NCBI GenBank assembly: GCA_020348925.1
Contig: CP070758.1
Location: 2,295,782 to 2,359,781 of the forward strand
Source: Gemmatimonadota bacterium
GTDB lineage: Bacteria; JBHIER01; G020348925
Direction: 5' to 3'
Length of the DNA: 64,000 nt
In this document: positions 9,201 to 18,600 of the stretch, piece by piece
How positions within the stretch are numbered: position 1 is the stretch's first letter
Layout: every line of letters starts with the position of its first letter
Notes under the pieces: model-generated
The model's input: the letters and a program-made list of their open reading frames with translations, nothing else
What the model was told of the DNA's origin: nothing
The model's database searches: none
Position numbers and translations under genes: made by a program

Positions 9201-10220
9201 GTCGTCATCGGATTTCCCGGCTTGATATGGGGAATGGAAGGGGAGTTGACGGAGCAGATATGCGCCTGCGTCGACCACGGGCAGATCTGTTACGGCGGGT
9301 ACGTCTTCCCCTTGAAGTGCGATGTGGATGCCGATACGACCGTGAGTCTGGCGGACTTGTTCCTGATTCTGGAGCACATTATCCGTGTCCATGAGCTGAG
9401 TGATGACATTACTGTGCCCGGTGATTCCCTGTGGGCGGCGGATGCCAATGGCGATCAGGTCGTCAATATCCTTGACCTCATGAAATGCATCAATAAATCC
9501 GTCGGGCGATTTGATCCTCGGGTTGCCGTTCCGTACGCTGCGGTCTCCTTGCCGGAGGCAGTATCGATGCCATCTTCAGGCAGGATGGATATACCCGTTG
9601 GCCTCGAGATCGATGAGCCGCTGGCCGGAGCCCTGTTCAGACTGCGGTACGACCGATCGATTTTTGAGATGGGACGTCCTGAATTGACTGCGGATCAACT
9701 CTCGTTGAACTTGGAATACGGTTTCGTGGGAGAGGAGCTGTGGATTCTCGTTTCAGGTGAGGCGGCCGGAGGTATTGCGGTCGGATCGAATCCAGTGATG
9801 CGTCTGCCCTTTGATGTGGTCGGCGGGGAACTGGGTCAATGGAACCTGCGTTTCGAGGAGACCATTCTCTTTACGGCGGACGAACGGATCATTATTACCG
9901 AGCCGGCTTCAGTTTGGGTGAAGCCCTTGGAGGTTGTGCCGACTGTTTATTCGCTGTCGCAGAACTATCCCAATCCTTTCAATCCGGAGACGGAGATTCG
10001 GTATGGGTTGCCGGAAGCCGGGGACGTTCGATTGGATGTTTACAATCTCCTGGGGCAGAGGATCACCACCTTGGTGAACGAGCATCAGGAGGCCGGATAC
10101 AAGTCGGTCGTGTGGGATGGGCGGGATGAAAACGGACAGGACGTATCCAGCGGAATGTACTTTTACGCGCTGACATCGGGGACATTTGCGGCCACAAAGC
10201 GCATGGTCCTGATCAAATAG
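6288..10220 (+). CDS. Secreted modular surface protein: beta-helix head, Cys-rich stalk, cohesin-like, dockerin-like, T9SS-type sorting domain
   Basis: 1310 residues. Start: ATG at 6288, 7 bases after AGGAGA (6275-6280); the frame is open from TTG 6219 but that start lacks a ribosome site. A signal peptide ending NSIAQ covers ~1-31. Residues ~33-190 read as a right-handed beta-helix of the NosD/pectate-lyase-like type (FDNIQDGIDAV, EVTIIDGGG, VRIDGFTITDCTNGI, EIHNNYIEGN, ENNWWG). From ~205 the protein follows the stalk of the 1040-5509 protein: GDTCLNY ... SISFRFF, then two copies of the Cys-rich unit (CEYHHD, SRNVAVRYN, CRRTIWP; FYRNVVLDFP, CRRIIWA). Cohesin-like (~840-1000), dockerin-like (~1008-1078; KCDVDADTTVSLADL and ADANGDQVVNILDL), second cohesin-like and sorting domain (NYPNPFNPETEIRYGLP) follow. 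No catalytic residues are evident, so ligand or polysaccharide binding is only a guess. Confidence 0.9.
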   Translation: MSSRRREKIMWVSSLIIFLLVLFGSMNSIAQPYEVWVDDDYCDGCGNDGHTWGYDAFDNIQDGIDAVSSSTVWVLPGTYSAMNDINANDVEVLSTGGPEVTIIDGGGLASYGFQINTDVDNVRIDGFTITDCTNGIVVNTLADGTEIHNNYIEGNSLFGVSTGPPVNAENNWWGSCTGPSHSTNPQGLGDAVSDNVDFAPWLFPCSYAFGDTCLNYMLPGNPDEYLESSDNPTEDWWAVVFRNPGGAAKITSISFRFFDGGVIDLYVFTCGDLVPEDGLCEPGQIYEVYDFLGDSLTSAVRHAFLGTGLHPIFNWEKVNLEDSCITVGPKSCFIVAWHKAVNANPRIMADDTEGAGTHSWIWNDELQQWKCFQNLEYCVDVCLDYQPGCVTLEWRDITWDPLHPCVCNDYNVTAVFYNECNTSQQIEVGFYEADWGLFFLPGPNRCSSQLYTVPAKGYLEVPCNCEYHHDTDPGNSWSRNVAVRYNRDVDFCWDEPETVYRYERRCRRTIWPDADYSGAYGSVPVPITNNEGQQMQFDVSVIDTSGPTAWNFRFASGKTDTTFWLDPLAVNTLDLIVEDTQPITQPLVVWVQALQCNGEVGVAEIEFMPYSEPSDQEWFLSIGTAQWGIFFPTTETYYDAWPGLYMDEFINPDTSFVVPMYPCEDLTPFTPYFRWDSNGTVILYAQKESFLWHQQGRQFYRNVVLDFPELKRHCFPVDSVATLYYRDCRRIIWAESRWPWDGEIVPIPVYNEEPFEDTIELSVETAPTGWTYFLTQTSMTLAPAQADTAFLTVIPQGADPPAPPYHAIAVQAVKGFCDRDTGYLNIEFMPYACLCIHDYAGKVVENIGIEDPTLMPGDTVLVNLMLENDYYVRALQVGVVYDPSYLEPDDVLLTARTANMRLDYSLSAPPGTLFIAIDTTWVSPDSIDPSPMGYLCQEKSSEDFLKVVTIDFNIIDNAPPGVCSNLYPVNVVVIGFPGLIWGMEGELTEQICACVDHGQICYGGYVFPLKCDVDADTTVSLADLFLILEHIIRVHELSDDITVPGDSLWAADANGDQVVNILDLMKCINKSVGRFDPRVAVPYAAVSLPEAVSMPSSGRMDIPVGLEIDEPLAGALFRLRYDRSIFEMGRPELTADQLSLNLEYGFVGEELWILVSGEAAGGIAVGSNPVMRLPFDVVGGELGQWNLRFEETILFTADERIIITEPASVWVKPLEVVPTVYSLSQNYPNPFNPETEIRYGLPEAGDVRLDVYNLLGQRITTLVNEHQEAGYKSVVWDGRDENGQDVSSGMYFYALTSGTFAATKRMVLIK

Positions 10221-10410
10221 AGGATGCTTTTTCAACAGAGAGGGCCACAACAAAGGAGGTAGAGACCAAGGGTTTTTGGCTATCATTCACGAGTTCCAAT
10301 TCTTTTTTAAAATTCTAAAGATCTCACTTTTCGTAACGACAATTATGCAATCATTTTGAGATGTCAACATGCTCGTACAATATACAAGTTCAAGGACGAA
10401 GGAGGGACCA

Positions 10411-13400
10411 ATGAAATCTCAGGTTACGATGAAAATGAATGCTGTTCTCTTCAGTTTTCTGATGGTCAGTCTGATCCTTGTTCTCACAGGGACGCGGGTT
10501 CATGCCAACGGACCCGTTCTTGAGGTCTATAAATGGGCCGATCCCATTGAGATTTGGCACAAAGACTGCGAACTGATCCCGAATCAGACAACGGTAACAT
10601 GCTCTCTCATCGGTGGTGGGGACTGTGAAGTCGTGGGATTGCCCGTCGATGTGATGTTGGTCTTGGACCGCTCGGGAAGCATGTTGGGGACGCCTCTTGA
10701 CAGTGCCAAAATCGGGGCAAACATCTTCGTCGATCTGTTGAGAGCCATTGACAACGCCGGTCTTGTCTCTTTTGGCGGGAAAGTGAAACTGAACATGAGT
10801 CTGGCAAAGATGATCCCCTTTGGCAAGACGCTGCTCCATGGGGCTATAGATGGACTCTATTCCGGCGGCAGCACACCTCTGGGTGATGCCATAGACATGG
10901 CCAACGGAAATCTCGCCCCGGCCTCGGCCAGTGGAGGAAAATATCAAGTCCTTCTGACTGACGGGGACCCTTTAACCTTTTCCGGGACGACCGATCCAAT
11001 CGATGCGGCCGTTGAGGCGGCTTCCTTGGGGATAACGATCTTCGTCATCGGATTGGACCTGGCTTCGAATCCGATCCCCCCGGATCAGAAGGTGTTGCTC
11101 CAGAACATCGCCGCCATTACCGGGGGTCAATATTACGATCCCTCGTTTCCAGGCGCTCTCGTGTCGATCTTCGAGGATATCGCCTATCAGATCATCTGCA
11201 CCGTGGGCAAGGATATCGTGGTGACCGAGACGGTCCAGAACTATCTCAACGTGCTCGGTGCCTGTTTCGATTACAGCCATTTCAGCAAACCTCCCGTGTC
11301 GTGCACCATCCTCGGGGACGGATCGGTGAGGATGACCTGGGAGATCGACAAGCTCGAGGTCGGGGAGAGCTGGAGCGTCTCCTTTGTTGTTGACTCCGAT
11401 ATCATTGGCGAGAATTTGGAGATCGACGTCATGGCCAGCTCCAAGGTGAATTATGTCAATTACCTGGGCCCGGCTGTCGCCCAGATCCCCCAGGCCTACG
11501 TCACCGTCAAATCCTGCACGCCCGATCTCGAGGCGACCAAAACGGATAACGAGATCCCCTACGCTGAAAAATATGTCGACGGGAACTTCAGTCCCGGCGA
11601 TACAATAAAGTATGACGTTGTGATTTACAACGACGGTTATGATGCGACAGAGGTCTTTTACTGCGATACTGTTGATGTTCATACAACCCTCATCGCCGAC
11701 AGCATCAAAGCGCCCGGAGCACCGGTTACTGTCACAGTGGCCGGGGACAACTCTTCCTTCTGTGTCGATATCGGAGTGATATCGGAGCAGGGGACGGTCA
11801 ACATCAGCTTTCTTGTGGAGATAGAGGAACCTTTTCCCGAGGGATTGGATCACGTGGTCAATCAGGGATTTGTTCTCAGCAAAGAACTGGACGATGTTCC
11901 AACGGACGATCCCGAAACAACGCCGCCGCCGCCGGGGGAGGGGGACGATCCGACCATCACTCCGGTGATAGCGGGGGCCGTTGTCCAGGCGACCAAGAGT
12001 TACCAAATTATTCAGGGTGAGACGACCCCTGGAACCGTGACGCCCGGTGGTGTCATAGAGTATACGGTGGCATTACAAAACATCGGAACTCAGAGTGTGA
12101 GCGGTTTGACGTATCACGATAATATGCCGAATTACACAACGTACGCCGGCAACCTGCAAAATACGTGCGGGGGTACTGTAACGGAACCTGCAATTGGCTC
12201 GACAAATCCGTTGGTGATCACAAATATCTCACTCGCACCCAACGGCGGCTGCACCATCCAATTCCGGGTTCAGGTGGACCCCACTTTACCTGCCGGCGTG
12301 TATGAGGTGTGCAACCAGGGTATCGTCTATCTTCCCGAGGGGAGCATCGTGACCGACGATCCCGACGAACCCGGCCTGGACGATCCCACGTGCACGCCAG
12401 TGGAAACAGAAATTTTTATCACTGCAATGAAAACGGACGCTGTGGTTGGAGGCGGTGACCTTGAGCCGGGCGGATATGTGGAATATACGGTGACCCTGGA
12501 GAATATAGGCAACCAGACCGTAACCGGTCTGACCTTTCAAGATCCGACTCCTTCCTACGCGACGTACGCCGATTTTCTGGATCAAGACTGCGGTACCTTC
12601 GGAGGAATAACGAACCCCTTGACCATCACGAATATTACCCTTGAGCCCAATATTCCCTGTACCATCACCTATCGGGTCCAAGTCGATGCCTCCGTTCCCT
12701 TCGGCGTATATCAGATCTGCAACCAGGGAGTTGTTTCGAATGTTCCCGGACAAGGGGACGTGTTGACCGACGATCCGGACACAACACCACCGGATCCCGG
12801 ATACGGTGACGATCCCACATGCACGCCGTTGAAGACAGAAGTGTTGATTGATGTCACCAAGGATGATGGCTTGGACTATGATACCGACTACGTCATTCCG
12901 GGTGAGATCATTGAGTACGAGATACGGTTGAGGAACACCGGCAACCAGGAAGTCACTGGATTGACATACTACGATGAAATACCGCTGTATACGACGTTCG
13001 AGGGAGGCCTGAATAACCAGTGCGGCGGGACGCTTCAAGCACCGATCCCAAGTCAGGGGGCCACGGATCCGATTCATATCACAGGCATTACGCTGGCCCC
13101 CAACGGAATTTGCACCATAACCTATCAGGTCAGGGTCAACAGCAGCGTTCCTCCGGGAGTCGATGAGATCGTCAACCAGGGCTTTGTTCAGAATATTCCC
13201 TTCCCTGAACTGCCGCCGGGATCAGAGCCGTCGGACGATCCTGAGACCGGTACGAACAACGATCCCACCAGAACGCCCCTGCGGACGGGCGTCGATATTT
13301 GGATCATCAAGACCGTCAGTGTGGTGGGTGGGGGACAACTCTTTCCCGGAGGTCAGCTGCGCTACACCATTCGCATCGGGAACAACGGGCCTGAGGATGC

Positions 13401-15429
13401 ATCCGACCTCACCTTCCAGGATGCCATCCCTCAATACACGCAATTGAGCAGCGCTATTACCCAAGATTGCGGGGTTCTCCAGACCTCCACCCCGACCATC
13501 AACATCACGAATATAGATATCGATGCCGGCGAGGAGTGCACCATTGGCTTCACGGTCACGCTCGAAGGAACGATTCCCGACAATGTGACTGAGATCGTCA
13601 ATGGCGGTGAGGTCTGCCAGATCCCCGGGGCGGAGTGTGAGGATGACACCGTCAGGATTCGGATTCAGCGGCCACCCCAAGCCTGGGATCCTGAGGTCTA
13701 CAAGGTGGCGACCAACCTGACGAACCCGGGACAGCCCTTGGATCCCGGGCATGTGATCGAATACGTGATCACCATCGAGAATCCCATGGACGTGGGCGTG
13801 GAGGATCACATCTTTGAGGATCCCATCCCGGAGTGGACGCATACGTTGATCCTCGTCAATCCTGCACCTGGCGATCCTCGGAATGAATCGACGAGCGATG
13901 TCGTTCGGATCACCGGTATTGATATTCCCGCCGGTGGAACCTTTGAGATCGTCTTCAGAGTGACTCTTGATGTGGAAGTTCCAACCAATGTCACGCAGAT
14001 ATGCAACCAGGGGAGAATCCACGATCTGCCCGACGAAAACGATGAGCCCTCGGACGATCCCAGTACCCGTCAGATCAACGATCCGACCTGTCTCGAGGTT
14101 GCTCATGAAATTGAGGTGTGGGATCCTGAGATTGAAGCCTTCATGGTGGCCCTGGATGTCAACGGTGGTGGGTTGGTTGGTGGTGATATCGTTGAATATA
14201 CTGTAACCATGACGAATTTGGGCCCCTATGATGTCTTTACCCTCAATTTCTACTGTCCGCTTCCGGATCACACGGAACATCTCACTGTCACCGGCATACC
14301 CTTCGGGACCGTCGATATCTCACTCCCGGATATGGTCTTCATAACGGGCATGCCCCTCAGCGTTGGTCAGACCATTGAGATTGTATTTTCGGCACAAGTG
14401 GTGTCATTCCCGCCCGAAGGCGTTGCGGAGATTTCCTGTCAGGGTTGGGTCGGAAATATTCCCGAAATGGAGGATGAGTACACGGACGATCCCGCCACAC
14501 CGGAGGAGCACGATCCGACGGTACTCACCTTGGATTCGAACGGGATGAAATGCGATATCAACGACGACGGTGAGGTAACCATAACCGATCTCTTTATGCA
14601 GCTCAGGCATATTACGTACGATGTGGAACTGACAGGAGACGAATTCTGGGCTGCCGACTTCAATGGCGATGAGACCATCAATATCATCGATCTCATGAGC
14701 TGCATCAATGTCTCTGTGGGAAACACGCCGAAGCGCGGAGAGCCGGGCATCGAGATGTCCCTGGCCGATGACATCGCCGTTGTCCACAATGTCGTTTCGG
14801 TGCCCTGCCAGTTGCGAACGACGCTCCCGGTGGCTGGAGCTTGGTTCAGACTGGACTACGACCCGACACGCCTCACGCCGGGGCCGGCACAATTGACAGA
14901 ACAGAGTGCTCACATGGCTCTTGCTCAGAGAGATGTCGGTCATTCCCTCTGGATGTTGGTCTACAGCATGGAGGGGGAAACGATTCAGGCGGGAAATGCA
15001 CCTCTCGTCTCGGTTCCCTTTCGGAAGGCCCAGGATCTCGACGGAGAGACGGTGGTCAGAATCGACGAGGCGATCGCTTTTCTGCCGCTCGGGGAGGCGA
15101 TCATCCTGGAATCCGATTCGCGCGTGATCTCATTGAAATCGACACTCCCTGAAGACTTTGCCTTGGAACAGAACGTGCCCAATCCGTTCAATCCCGAGAC
15201 GCGCATCAGGTACCGGCTGCCCCATGAGGCTCATGTCACCCTTGAAGTGTACAACGTTCTCGGACAACGGGTCATTACTCTTGTCGACGAAGAGCAAACC
15301 GCTGGTGATCGAACGGTATCGTGGAATGGTATCGATGACAGCGGCATCCAAGTTCCAAGTGGAGTCTACTTCTATACCATTACGATGGGTGAATTTTTAG
15401 CAACGAAGAAGATGGTCTTGGCGAAATAG
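10411..15429 (+). CDS. Secreted VWA-domain protein with seven DUF11-like repeats, dockerin-like and T9SS-type sorting domain
   Basis: 1672 residues. Start: ATG at 10411, preceded by GGAGGG at 10401-10406; an upstream ATG at 10369 has no ribosome site. A signal peptide ending RVHA covers 1-32. A von Willebrand factor A domain (~79-255) has a complete MIDAS: DRSGS (86-90), a STPLGDA threonine and LTDGD. Then come seven ~130-150-residue DUF11-type repeats to ~1370 with the core PGG.IEYTV...N.G...V.GLT..D..P.YTTY and CTI.YRVQV. Most end in an acidic, proline-rich linker such as TDDPDTTPPDPGYGDDPTCT. A well-formed dockerin-like pair of calcium loops follows (DINDDGEVTITD; DFNGDETINIID), then a cohesin-like module and the sorting domain (NVPNPFNPETRIRYRLP). 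DUF11 repeats typically form extended surface stalks; here they would present the VWA head for metal-dependent adhesion. The gene may be cotranscribed with its upstream neighbour, since no clear terminator lies between them. Confidence 0.9.
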   Translation: MKSQVTMKMNAVLFSFLMVSLILVLTGTRVHANGPVLEVYKWADPIEIWHKDCELIPNQTTVTCSLIGGGDCEVVGLPVDVMLVLDRSGSMLGTPLDSAKIGANIFVDLLRAIDNAGLVSFGGKVKLNMSLAKMIPFGKTLLHGAIDGLYSGGSTPLGDAIDMANGNLAPASASGGKYQVLLTDGDPLTFSGTTDPIDAAVEAASLGITIFVIGLDLASNPIPPDQKVLLQNIAAITGGQYYDPSFPGALVSIFEDIAYQIICTVGKDIVVTETVQNYLNVLGACFDYSHFSKPPVSCTILGDGSVRMTWEIDKLEVGESWSVSFVVDSDIIGENLEIDVMASSKVNYVNYLGPAVAQIPQAYVTVKSCTPDLEATKTDNEIPYAEKYVDGNFSPGDTIKYDVVIYNDGYDATEVFYCDTVDVHTTLIADSIKAPGAPVTVTVAGDNSSFCVDIGVISEQGTVNISFLVEIEEPFPEGLDHVVNQGFVLSKELDDVPTDDPETTPPPPGEGDDPTITPVIAGAVVQATKSYQIIQGETTPGTVTPGGVIEYTVALQNIGTQSVSGLTYHDNMPNYTTYAGNLQNTCGGTVTEPAIGSTNPLVITNISLAPNGGCTIQFRVQVDPTLPAGVYEVCNQGIVYLPEGSIVTDDPDEPGLDDPTCTPVETEIFITAMKTDAVVGGGDLEPGGYVEYTVTLENIGNQTVTGLTFQDPTPSYATYADFLDQDCGTFGGITNPLTITNITLEPNIPCTITYRVQVDASVPFGVYQICNQGVVSNVPGQGDVLTDDPDTTPPDPGYGDDPTCTPLKTEVLIDVTKDDGLDYDTDYVIPGEIIEYEIRLRNTGNQEVTGLTYYDEIPLYTTFEGGLNNQCGGTLQAPIPSQGATDPIHITGITLAPNGICTITYQVRVNSSVPPGVDEIVNQGFVQNIPFPELPPGSEPSDDPETGTNNDPTRTPLRTGVDIWIIKTVSVVGGGQLFPGGQLRYTIRIGNNGPEDASDLTFQDAIPQYTQLSSAITQDCGVLQTSTPTINITNIDIDAGEECTIGFTVTLEGTIPDNVTEIVNGGEVCQIPGAECEDDTVRIRIQRPPQAWDPEVYKVATNLTNPGQPLDPGHVIEYVITIENPMDVGVEDHIFEDPIPEWTHTLILVNPAPGDPRNESTSDVVRITGIDIPAGGTFEIVFRVTLDVEVPTNVTQICNQGRIHDLPDENDEPSDDPSTRQINDPTCLEVAHEIEVWDPEIEAFMVALDVNGGGLVGGDIVEYTVTMTNLGPYDVFTLNFYCPLPDHTEHLTVTGIPFGTVDISLPDMVFITGMPLSVGQTIEIVFSAQVVSFPPEGVAEISCQGWVGNIPEMEDEYTDDPATPEEHDPTVLTLDSNGMKCDINDDGEVTITDLFMQLRHITYDVELTGDEFWAADFNGDETINIIDLMSCINVSVGNTPKRGEPGIEMSLADDIAVVHNVVSVPCQLRTTLPVAGAWFRLDYDPTRLTPGPAQLTEQSAHMALAQRDVGHSLWMLVYSMEGETIQAGNAPLVSVPFRKAQDLDGETVVRIDEAIAFLPLGEAIILESDSRVISLKSTLPEDFALEQNVPNPFNPETRIRYRLPHEAHVTLEVYNVLGQRVITLVDEEQTAGDRTVSWNGIDDSGIQVPSGVYFYTITMGEFLATKKMVLAK

Positions 15430-15476
15430 AAGTGAAAAAGATTAGAGGGTTTCTTTAACATTAATATTGGAGAACA

Positions 15477-15514
15477 GGGAGAAAGGCCCTCAGGTTTTTC
15501 TGGGGGCTTCTCCC
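15477..15514 (+). terminator. Probable terminator after the VWA protein
   Basis: Inverted repeat GGGAGAA ... TTCTCCC extended by GGCCCTCAG/CTGGGGGCT around a T-rich loop. The tail ATTTCCGTTCC is only moderately T-rich. It separates the VWA gene from the first giant gene. Confidence 0.6.
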
Positions 15515-15672
15515 ATTTCCGTTCCTGAATGTTTCGAACAATAGAGACGTATTGTATTGAATACGAGGTTGGGTTCAATTGAAGAAAGAGGGTCTTTATG
15601 GATGTGAGGCCCGATTTTTTCATCGGTAGGAGGAATAGTACAGGAGCCTTTGTGAAAAGGGAGGCTAACACG

Positions 15673-18600
15673 ATGCGAAAAACAGTTTTGGGTATCTTTT
15701 TCTTTTTCATTGTGGCAGGCAGCGGTATTATCGATCATGGAATCGCGCAGGTTCAAAAGAATCCCAACGATTATCTTCAGGATGCGACACTGTCGGTGGA
15801 GTCTGAAGCCGGGATCCCTGGGAGTACGGACAATGTGGTTTCCATCTTCATGAATAATGGGGTGTCCGTGTACGGGGTCCAGTTCCGACTGGCATACAAT
15901 CCCCAAGTGCTGGATGTGACTGATGTGACGCGGACAACCAGAACGAATCATGTCATCATTTTTGGATGGGGTGAACCCGAGCCCGGAATTGTCGAAGTGG
16001 CCATTGCCGATGTCTCCGCCCCTGTCGCAGGGACCTCAGGGTCGATTGCCGATTTTCACTTTGACGTACCTCCGAGTGTCCGCTGCGGTGATTTCGACAT
16101 GACTTTGTCCAATGTCATCATCACGGATGTCTCAGGAGACTCTCTCGCCGGAGGATTCGACTGGTTTGACGGCGTGTTCAGCATCTCCCTTGCGGGTCGT
16201 GAAATCGCCCTATCGGATACAGAGCATAATTTCGGGCTGGTAAATACTGGGAGCTCTGCCCAGTGGGATCTGACGATATACAATGATGGTGAAGATCCCT
16301 TGGAGGTTACGAATATTGTTTCCTCTCACCCCGATTATACTGTGGACATGATGAGCTTTTTCGTCGGTTCCTGTGATAGTCAACAGGTCGAAGTCACTTT
16401 TTCTCCCGCTGCTGGTGGGATCATTGCAGGTCAGTTGACGGTTTCGAGCGATGATCCTGATGAACCGACAGTGCAGGTCAATCTGACCGGCGAGGGATGT
16501 GTCCCTCCGGAAATAGATACGGATTCGGTCTCTGTCTACTTTGGGGAGGTTCCTCTCGGCGGGTTTGCCGATGCAACGATCATCGTGTACAATCTCGGCT
16601 GCCAGACACTCGATGTGGACGATGTGGATATTACCGGGGCGGATGCGATGCAATTCAGCATTGAGAGCGGGGGTGCGCCCTTCTCGGTTCTGGCGGGTCA
16701 GAGCGAGATTATCGAAGTGAGATTCAGCCCGACATCATGCGGGGCGCAAACGGCTCAGCTGGAGATCGACAGTGATGATCCTGATGAGGGGACAATTATT
16801 CTTCCCCTGACAGGAGATGGGACCTCCGTACCAAATATTGCTGTGACTCCTCTCACCGTGGACTTCGGGGTCGTTGATGTCGGCAGTGTCGTCGACACGA
16901 CCATTACTGTCGAAAATACAGGCTGCCTGGATCTGGTTGTGGACGATGTGAGCATTGACGGACCTGATGCCGGGAATTTTTCAATAATTTTTGGCGGGGA
17001 TCCTTTCACCCTGAATTACGGTGAATCCCATGATATCCAAATACAGTTTGAGCCCACGGCCGGGGGATCGAAAAGCGGCGCGAGAAATCCTCTTCTGGCC
17101 AAGAACGCCACGCTGCATGTGCAGAGCAATGATCCTGACCAGGGCGTGACGGATATCCCTTTGGCCGGCACTGAGTGTGAATATCCGGACATCCAGCTCA
17201 ATCTGACGGATGTGGACTTTGGTGTCGTCAATATGCCCCAATGGAAGGATACGACCATTGTGGTTTCCAACGACAGTTGCCAGACGCTGGATGTGGGAGT
17301 AACAAACGTTGTGGGAGATGATGCCGATAATTTTGACATAATCGGTGGCGGCGCTCCCTTCTCAGTGGCCACCGGGAATACGCATAACATCGACATCCGG
17401 TTCACTCCCTCCTCGGACGGTCCGAAGAACGCCGTCCTGCAAATCTTCAATACGGCGCCAGGCAAGAGTCCTGCAAATGTCAATCTCAGCGGTGATGGAT
17501 GTTCGCAACCGGACATCGATGTTATTCCTGATGCCGGGGACTACGGCGTCGTTGACATCGGGTCTTACGCGGACAAGAGCTTTTATGTGCATAATCTGGG
17601 GTGTCAGACGTTGGAGATCTCATCGATAGATCTTGGCGGAGACGACCCCACTCAGTTCTCAATTCTCGGGGATGATTCCTTTTCGCTTGCCGAGGGTGAT
17701 TCGCAGGAGGTCGTGGTGCGGTTCGAACCGACGTCACCGGGGGCAAAAAACGCCGTGATGCAGGTTCACAGCAATGATCCGGACGAGGGGACGTTTAATG
17801 TCGATCTGATCGGTGGCGTGTGCGGAGTTCAGGACATCGCAGGCAATCCCCTGTCCTGGGATTACGGCAAGGTCAATCTGGGTGACGATGGGGATAAGAT
17901 CTTCACTGTTTCGAATGTGGGCTGCCAGAGTTTGACGGTCACCGGGACTGCACTCGTGGGAGCGGATAGTGACCAGTTCTCCTACTTCAGCGGTGAGGGC
18001 GGTTTCACCCTGGGGCAGGGGGAGACGCACGATATCGGGATCCGCTTTTCACCCACATCGGGCGGAAACAAGAATGCCACATTGCAGATCAACAGTGACG
18101 ATCCGGATGAAGCGACGGTGGAAATCGACTTGACCGGAGAGGGATGTGAATCTCCGGATATAGAAGCGGAACCCATCGTCTGGGATTTCGGAGAGGTGAA
18201 CGAGGGGGCCTTTGCGCAGAAGATCTTCACGATCTCGAATGACAGCTGTCAAACATTACATGTCACGGCCACGGATCTTGTGGGGGGCAATTCTGAGTTT
18301 ACGTTCGTGAGCGGGGGAGGGGAATTCTGGGTGGTTCCCGGAGGAACGCATCAGATCAGAATCCAGTTCGCCCCTGAATCTGGAGGGACGAAGAGTGCCA
18401 TTTTACGGATTCACAGCAACGACCCTGACGAAGATCCTTTTAATATTCCCTTGGATGGTGAGGGGTGCGAGGCTCCGGACATTGATGTGAATTTCACCTC
18501 TATCGATTTTGGCGCGGTTGACGGTGGGCTGTCGGTCGATACGACCGTCACTGTTTCCAACGACAGCTGTCAGACACTGCAGGTGACCCAGGCGACCATA

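Noticed and set aside
10972-14280. Long frames on the - strand inside the VWA/DUF11 gene (344, 263 and 352 codons)
   Set aside because: Antisense shadows of a clearly coding repeat protein; their sequences are mirror repeats without signal peptide or domain.
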